20,359 nt of DNA from Gallionellaceae bacterium UBA6222 (GTDB lineage: Bacteria > Pseudomonadota > Gammaproteobacteria > Burkholderiales > Gallionellaceae): NCBI GenBank assembly GCA_002421915.1, contig DISA01000061.1, forward strand, positions 1-20,359, read 5' to 3'. Below, one piece after another: positions 14,591 through 20,359 of this stretch. Below the pieces are notes generated by a model. The model was given only the letters and a program-made list of their open reading frames with translations. It did no database searches and was not told the origin of the DNA. The position numbers and the translations under genes are program-made. Position 1 is the first letter of the stretch; each line of letters begins with the position of its first letter.

Positions 14591-15343
14591 TCACTGTGGA
14601 GTCGGATCATGTGGCTTGCTGCGGCGCGGCAATATCCACATCTGATACAGCGAAGTGAAGATCATGATGGAAGCCGCGACGCTGTAGCCGAAACCGCCGA
14701 TGATGACGAACCAGGCAAAGTTTGGATTCCATTTGGTCAGCCACCACGACAGCACGTCCACGATCAGAAACAGGAATGGAACAGAGATGATGATCGCCTT
14801 GTTCAATTGCGAGATACCGGTTGCATAGCTGAATATCCAACCCACGAAGAAGAAGATGAAGGAGATGCCAAACAGGTGGATATGCGAAACACGGGTGAGG
14901 TTGGACATCGATTGTCCTTCATCCACCTGGATCATCTTGTCCATCGTTATTCGGTCACTGATATCCGTCAAACCGGGCATATTGGCATGGCAGGGAGAGC
15001 AGTATTGCTCCACGTCCATAGAAATCCTTTCCTCCCATTGATCTTGGGGTCCACCCGCGTCCGCCCACTTGATCATCGCCATACGTATTTCGGGCGGCGC
15101 ATTGTCCTTCATCGAGCCGTTGAGCTTGGAAACCAGTTTTGAACCTTCCGTGCGATTCCCGTAGTAGCTGTACACGATGTCATCAACGGACAAACCGACT
15201 TTGCCATCGGCCATACCGTGAGTCAGCATGATTTGTGCTCCCGCAAACAACAAACCCAGACCGATCACCAACAGGTAACCGCTGTACAAAGTCTTCATGG
15301 GTAGCGTCAAATCGGCCAGGGTGAACCTTTGTATCTCTTTCAT
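14591..15343 (-). CDS. Membrane-bound monoheme cytochrome c, four predicted membrane helices
   Basis: A 250-residue inner-membrane protein. One helix at about 20-41 precedes a periplasmic domain with a single haem site, CSPCH (115-119). Three more helices follow at about 153-173, 181-202 and 210-232, the first opening with VSHIHLFGI, whose His residues could ligate a haem or line a quinone site. The C-terminus is basic and Pro-rich. I recognise the general style from multi-subunit quinone-cytochrome complexes but not a named family. It is the first gene of the redox cluster. The start at 15343 has GGAG seven bases upstream, whereas earlier in-frame codons run back into priA without a ribosome site. 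It lies 83 bases after priA, with its own likely promoter. Confidence 0.85.
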   Translation of the reverse strand: MKEIQRFTLADLTLPMKTLYSGYLLVIGLGLLFAGAQIMLTHGMADGKVGLSVDDIVYSYYGNRTEGSKLVSKLNGSMKDNAPPEIRMAMIKWADAGGPQDQWEERISMDVEQYCSPCHANMPGLTDISDRITMDKMIQVDEGQSMSNLTRVSHIHLFGISFIFFFVGWIFSYATGISQLNKAIIISVPFLFLIVDVLSWWLTKWNPNFAWFVIIGGFGYSVAASIMIFTSLYQMWILPRRSKPHDPTPQ

Positions 15344-15376
15344 TTTATTCTCCGTAGCAACATTGAAATTTTCGCG

Positions 15377-15382
15377 ATTATA
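15377..15382 (-). promoter_or_regulatory. Perfect -10 box (TATAAT) before the redox cluster
   Basis: On the - strand TATAAT lies 33 bases upstream of the monoheme cytochrome start. No convincing -35 is seen at 16-18 bases; that position is occupied by one arm and the loop of an inverted repeat. This fits a promoter that needs an activator. Confidence 0.45.
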
Positions 15383-15390
15383 TTCCCTAT

Positions 15391-15419
15391 CCCGCCAGAT
15401 AGTTGATAGCTCTGTCGGG
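15391..15419. promoter_or_regulatory. Inverted repeat upstream of the redox-cluster promoter
   Basis: Arms CCCGCCAGA (15391-15399) and TCTGTCGGG (15411-15419), with one mismatch and an 11-base loop, lie between the priA stop and the TATAAT box. It could be the priA terminator hairpin, although no T run follows, or an operator for a regulator of the redox cluster. Confidence 0.4.
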
Positions 15420-15426
15420 GTATTTC

Positions 15427-17652
<2,226 letters not shown>

Positions 17653-17713
17653 TTCTGCGAAGTTTAGCTAATCACGTTGAACCATATAGGCATTTTTTCT
17701 TATGCACATTTGC

Positions 17714-17734
17714 TGTGGATAAGTTTGTGGAAAT
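17714..17734 (-). promoter_or_regulatory. DnaA box pair upstream of priA
   Basis: On the - strand a perfect DnaA box TTATCCACA (17722-17714) is preceded by ATTTCCACA (17734-17726), a two-mismatch version, 12 bases away in direct orientation. They lie about 60-80 bases before the priA start. A nine-base match can occur by chance, so regulatory meaning is uncertain. The rest of 17653-17845 shows no gene and no clear -10/-35 pair. Confidence 0.45.
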
Positions 17735-17844
17735 TCTGCCCTGTCTTTGGCTAACCCTGCATTCTGTATACACTTTTATTTCCGCGCCCATTTTTTATTC
17801 ACCCCACTTCAACGCTTATTAAACAATAGGTTATGCAAGAAAAC

Positions 17845-17877
17845 GAAAAGGCCACAGGTGGTTTTTCCTATGGCCTT
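17845..17877 (-). terminator. Rho-independent terminator of hemE
   Basis: On the - strand AAGGCCA (17877-17871) pairs with TGGCCTT (17854-17848), with an inner AGG/CCT pairing, and is followed by TTTTCGTTTTC. Stem plus T-rich tract, about 45 bases after the hemE stop, fit an intrinsic terminator. Confidence 0.7.
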
Positions 17878-17884
17878 CCTTGTC

Positions 17885-17921
17885 CAAGTCCCCCTGTTCA
17901 TAACCAACAGGACGGGACTTG
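17885..17921 (-). terminator. Strong hairpin directly after the hemE stop
   Basis: Arms CAAGTCCCCCTGTT (17885-17898) and AACAGG plus GGGACTTG (17906-17911 and 17914-17921) form 14 pairs with a two-base bulge and a seven-base loop, two bases after the hemE stop codon. No T run follows, so it probably protects the 3' end or assists the terminator just downstream. Confidence 0.6.
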
Positions 17922-17923
17922 AT

Positions 17924-18988
17924 TTAATGGTACTTTTTACTCAATTCGCGTACCGCCTGTACCAGCGCGGCAACGTTGTCCGGATCAGTGTGCTGCGAGA
18001 TGCCGTGCCCCAGATTGAACACATGGCCACTGCCGTAGCCGTAACTGTTCAGGACCTTCTCCACTTCGTTGTGAATGATGTCCGGCGTGGCGAACAATAC
18101 CGCCGGGTCGAGGTTGCCCTGCAACGCCACTTTGTGTCCCACCTTCTGCCGCGCCACGCCGATGTCCATGGTCCAGTCCAGCCCAACCGCATCGCAGCCA
18201 CTATCGGCGATGCTCTCGATCCACAAGCCGCCCCCCTTGGTAAAGACGATGCAAGGAATACGCACGCCGTCTTTTTCCTTGGTCAGTCCTGCAATGATGC
18301 GTTGGGTATAGGCCAATGAAAACTCATGGAAGGCGGCATGCGACAGTGCGCCCCCCCAGGAATCGAAGATCATCACGGCTTGCGCGCCGGCTTCGATCTG
18401 CGCGTTCAGGTAAGCCGTGACCGCCTGCGCGGTAACGTCGAGGATGTGGTGCATCAGCTTTGGTTCTTTGTACAGCAAGGTTTTCACCTTGGCGTAGTCG
18501 TCGCTCCCGCCACCTTCCACCATGTAGCAGGACAATGTCCACGGGCTGCCGGAAAAGCCGATCAGGGGTATACGCCCATCGAGAGACTTGCGGATTTGCG
18601 ACACGGCATCGGTCACGTATTTAAGATCCTTGCCAATATCCGGCACGTGCAAGGCTTTGATATCTGCTTCCGTTTCCAGCGGGCGCTCGAACTTGGGGCC
18701 TTCTCCTTCGGCGAAATACAGACCAAGACCCATCGCATCCGGCACAGTCAAGATATCTGAAAACAGAATGGCTGCATCCAGCGGGAAACGCTCAACCGGT
18801 TGCAGGGTGACTTCCGTCGCCAAATCAGTGTTCTTGCACAAACCCATGAAACTCCCCGCCTTGCGCCGCGTCGCGCGATATTCAGGCAGGAAACGGCCGG
18901 CCTGGCGCATCATCCACAACGGTGTGTAGTCGGTAGGCTGGCGCAGCAAGGCGCGCAGAAAGGTGTCGTTCTTTACTTTGAAGTTCAT
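17924..18988 (-). CDS. hemE: Uroporphyrinogen decarboxylase
   Basis: A full-length 354-residue cytosolic enzyme that removes four carboxyl groups from uroporphyrinogen III to give coproporphyrinogen III in haem synthesis. The signature PLWMMRQAGRFLPEYR (residues 23-38) carries the substrate-binding arginines R28 and R32. D78 in LFSDILTVPDAMG is the catalytic aspartate, and GFSGSPWTLSCYMVEG and FDSWGGALS are further family blocks. AGGAT four bases upstream of 18988 supports the start. It lies between gltD and priA on the same strand, and its transcript ends in two hairpins. Haem supply fits the cytochrome-rich neighbourhood, but the hemE-priA pairing is common in betaproteobacteria and need not be functional. 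Confidence 0.98.
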   Translation of the reverse strand: MNFKVKNDTFLRALLRQPTDYTPLWMMRQAGRFLPEYRATRRKAGSFMGLCKNTDLATEVTLQPVERFPLDAAILFSDILTVPDAMGLGLYFAEGEGPKFERPLETEADIKALHVPDIGKDLKYVTDAVSQIRKSLDGRIPLIGFSGSPWTLSCYMVEGGGSDDYAKVKTLLYKEPKLMHHILDVTAQAVTAYLNAQIEAGAQAVMIFDSWGGALSHAAFHEFSLAYTQRIIAGLTKEKDGVRIPCIVFTKGGGLWIESIADSGCDAVGLDWTMDIGVARQKVGHKVALQGNLDPAVLFATPDIIHNEVEKVLNSYGYGSGHVFNLGHGISQHTDPDNVAALVQAVRELSKKYH

Positions 18989-19010
18989 GGCTATCCTATG
19001 AAAAGCTTAA

Positions 19011-19061
19011 CCGCGGATTCACGCAGATTTTTGTTTGCTTTTAAATCTGAGAAATCTGCGG
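19011..19061. repeat. Imperfect inverted repeat between gltD and hemE
   Basis: Arms CCGCGGATT (19011-19019) and AATCTGCGG (19053-19061), with one mismatch, and inner arms CAGATTT (19024-19030) and AAATCTG (19043-19049) form a bulged hairpin. The wording resembles the dispersed ATCTGCGTGAATCCGCGG-type intergenic repeat of proteobacteria. It lies 13 bases after the gltD stop and may act as its terminator or stabilise its mRNA. Confidence 0.55.
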
Positions 19062-19073
19062 ACAAATGGTTTT

Positions 19074-20359
19074 TTATCGCGGCAACACCGACGAACCCAT
19101 CAGGAACTCATCGACTGCGCGTGCGCACTGGCGGCCTTCACGGATCGCCCAAACCACCAGCGACTGGCCGCGGCGCATATCACCCGCCGCAAACACCTTC
19201 TTCACGCTGGTGTGGTAGCACCCATCGCCATCGGTCGTTGCTCTCGCATTGCCGCGACCATCCTTCTCCACGCCGAAGGCATCCAGCACCCGGGCCAAGG
19301 GGTTGGTGAAGCCCATGGCAAGGAATACATAATCCGCCTGCAACTCGAACTCGCTACCCGGCACCTCGACCATCTTGCCGCCCTTGAATTCGACGCGCAC
19401 CGCACTGATTGACTTGAGCACACCCTTTTCACCGTTAAACGCTTGGGTGGCGATGGCCCAGTCGCGCTCGCAACCTTCCTCGTGTGAACTGGAAGTGCGC
19501 AGTTTCATCGGCCAGTACGGCCAGGTCAGCAGTTTGTTCTCCTCATCCGGCGCGCGCGGCATGACTTCGATCTGGGTAATCGAAGCAGCTCCTTGGCGAT
19601 TGGAAGTGCCGACGCAATCGGAGCCGGTATCACCGCCGCCGATGACGACAACATGTTTGCCAGCGACATTGATCGGGTTTTTGGCATCACCCGCCACCTC
19701 CTTGTTCTGCGGAATGAGGAATTCCAGCGCGAAATGCACGCCCTTGAGCTGGCGCCCCAGCACCGGCAGATCGCGCGGCTGCTCGGAACCGCCCGCAAGA
19801 ATCACGGCATCAAAATCTTTTTGCAGTTGCTGTGGACTGACGGTTTTCTTCGCGTCATTGGCGATCTCTTTGCCAGGCAATTCCTTGCCCACAAAGGTAT
19901 TGGTCTGGAACCGCACACCTTCGGCAGCCAGTTGCGCCATTCGCCAATCGATCAGGCGCTTGTCCAGCTTGAAGTCTGGAATACCGTAGCGCATCAAACC
20001 ACCGATACGGCTGTTCTTCTCGAACACGGTGACAGCATGACCGGCACGCGCCAGTTGCTGCGCCGCAGCCAGTCCGGCGGGGCCGGAACCGACCACGGCC
20101 ACTTTTTTGCCGGTCTTTTGTTTGGCTGGTTGCGGCAGCACCCAACCATTCTCGCCGCCCTTGTCAATGATGGCATGCTCGATGGATTTGATACCGACCG
20201 CTTCGTCGTTGAAATTCAAGGTGCATGCCGCCTCACACGGGGCCGGGCAAATACGGCTGGTTACTTCCGGAAAGTTGTTGGTGGAATGCAGTACTTCCAG
20301 CGCCCGCTGCCAGTTACCGCGATAGACCAGGTCATTCCAGTCGGGAATGATGTTGTTGA
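19074..20359 (-). CDS. gltD: Glutamate synthase small subunit GltD, 5' end outside the window
   Basis: The C-terminal 427 residues of GltD, the FAD/NADPH subunit that feeds electrons to the large GltB subunit, which makes glutamate from glutamine and 2-oxoglutarate. The frame is open to the right edge, beginning NNIIPDWNDLVY, so about the first 50 residues of a typical 475-residue GltD are missing. Visible parts are the Fe-S cysteines in ICPAPCEAACTL, the FAD fold VVGSGPAGLAAAQQ, GLMRYGIPDFKLDK, the NADPH fold VVIGGGDTGSDCVG, and the C-terminal FAD block VFAAGDMRRGQSLVVWAIREGR. The TTG at 20219 is internal, not a start. gltB probably lies beyond the right edge. hemE follows 85 bases downstream across an inverted repeat. 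Confidence 0.97.
   Translation of the reverse strand, partial: NNIIPDWNDLVYRGNWQRALEVLHSTNNFPEVTSRICPAPCEAACTLNFNDEAVGIKSIEHAIIDKGGENGWVLPQPAKQKTGKKVAVVGSGPAGLAAAQQLARAGHAVTVFEKNSRIGGLMRYGIPDFKLDKRLIDWRMAQLAAEGVRFQTNTFVGKELPGKEIANDAKKTVSPQQLQKDFDAVILAGGSEQPRDLPVLGRQLKGVHFALEFLIPQNKEVAGDAKNPINVAGKHVVVIGGGDTGSDCVGTSNRQGAASITQIEVMPRAPDEENKLLTWPYWPMKLRTSSSHEEGCERDWAIATQAFNGEKGVLKSISAVRVEFKGGKMVEVPGSEFELQADYVFLAMGFTNPLARVLDAFGVEKDGRGNARATTDGDGCYHTSVKKVFAAGDMRRGQSLVVWAIREGRQCARAVDEFLMGSSVLPR

Noticed and set aside
10692..15343. Calling the redox cluster a complete Nrf, Dsr, tetrathionate reductase or alternative complex III locus
   Set aside because: No catalytic or molybdopterin subunit, no NrfA or TtrA, no DsrK-like heterodisulfide subunit, and no pentaheme ActA or ActB fusion are present.
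17747..18319. + strand frame overlapping hemE
   Set aside because: Most of it is antisense to hemE, and its first part runs through the hemE terminator hairpins.
20219..20219. TTG at 20219 as the gltD start
   Set aside because: The frame continues upstream to the window edge with typical GltD sequence including Fe-S cysteines, so the gene is truncated by the window, not short.

Overview
The window reads as ordinary chromosome of a moderately GC-rich betaproteobacterium. My best guess is a Nitrosomonadales/Gallionellales-type lineage, a respiratory chemotroph rich in c-type cytochromes. This rests on protein style and gene neighbourhoods (argS-SPOR-dsbA, priA next to hemE, gltD, thiC). The class call is fairly secure and the genus is not determinable here. 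I saw no tRNA, rRNA, CRISPR array, intact insertion sequence or phage structural gene. No gene-free gap exceeds 300 bases.

Layout: positions 1-1415 are on the + strand: the 3' end of thiC, a small YeiW/YkgJ-type cysteine-cluster protein, and an exported ATP-dependent DNA ligase. Everything from 1438 to the right edge is on the - strand, converging with the ligase gene across 22 bases. In - strand order from the right edge the genes are: gltD (5' end beyond the window), hemE, priA, a six-gene membrane redox cluster (15343-10692), an FAD-linked 2-hydroxyacid dehydrogenase, a NYN-LOTUS RNA-binding/nuclease-like protein, an AT-rich three-gene island (DUF429 protein, HD phosphohydrolase, OGFr-domain protein), and then argS, a SPOR/FtsN-like protein, dsbA, an SDR and an RquA-like methyltransferase.

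The most interesting region is 10692-15343. It encodes a monoheme membrane cytochrome, a 77-residue orphan protein, a small Tat-signal protein, a Tat-exported four-cluster ferredoxin, an NrfD/PsrC-type quinone-site membrane protein and a tetraheme cytochrome c. No molybdopterin or other catalytic subunit is present. The set looks like a quinone/periplasm electron-transfer complex in the wider NrfCD/DsrOP/Cbc/Act style, but the combination matches none of these that I can name. A 17-bp hairpin lies between its first two genes, and the small Tat protein shares a motif with the leader region of the ferredoxin.

The second point of interest is the DUF429-HD-OGFr island (6009-8166), visibly AT-richer than its flanks and probably acquired. 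The third is the RquA-like methyltransferase at the end of a tightly coupled dsbA-SDR-methyltransferase run, which hints at rhodoquinone or another quinone modification.
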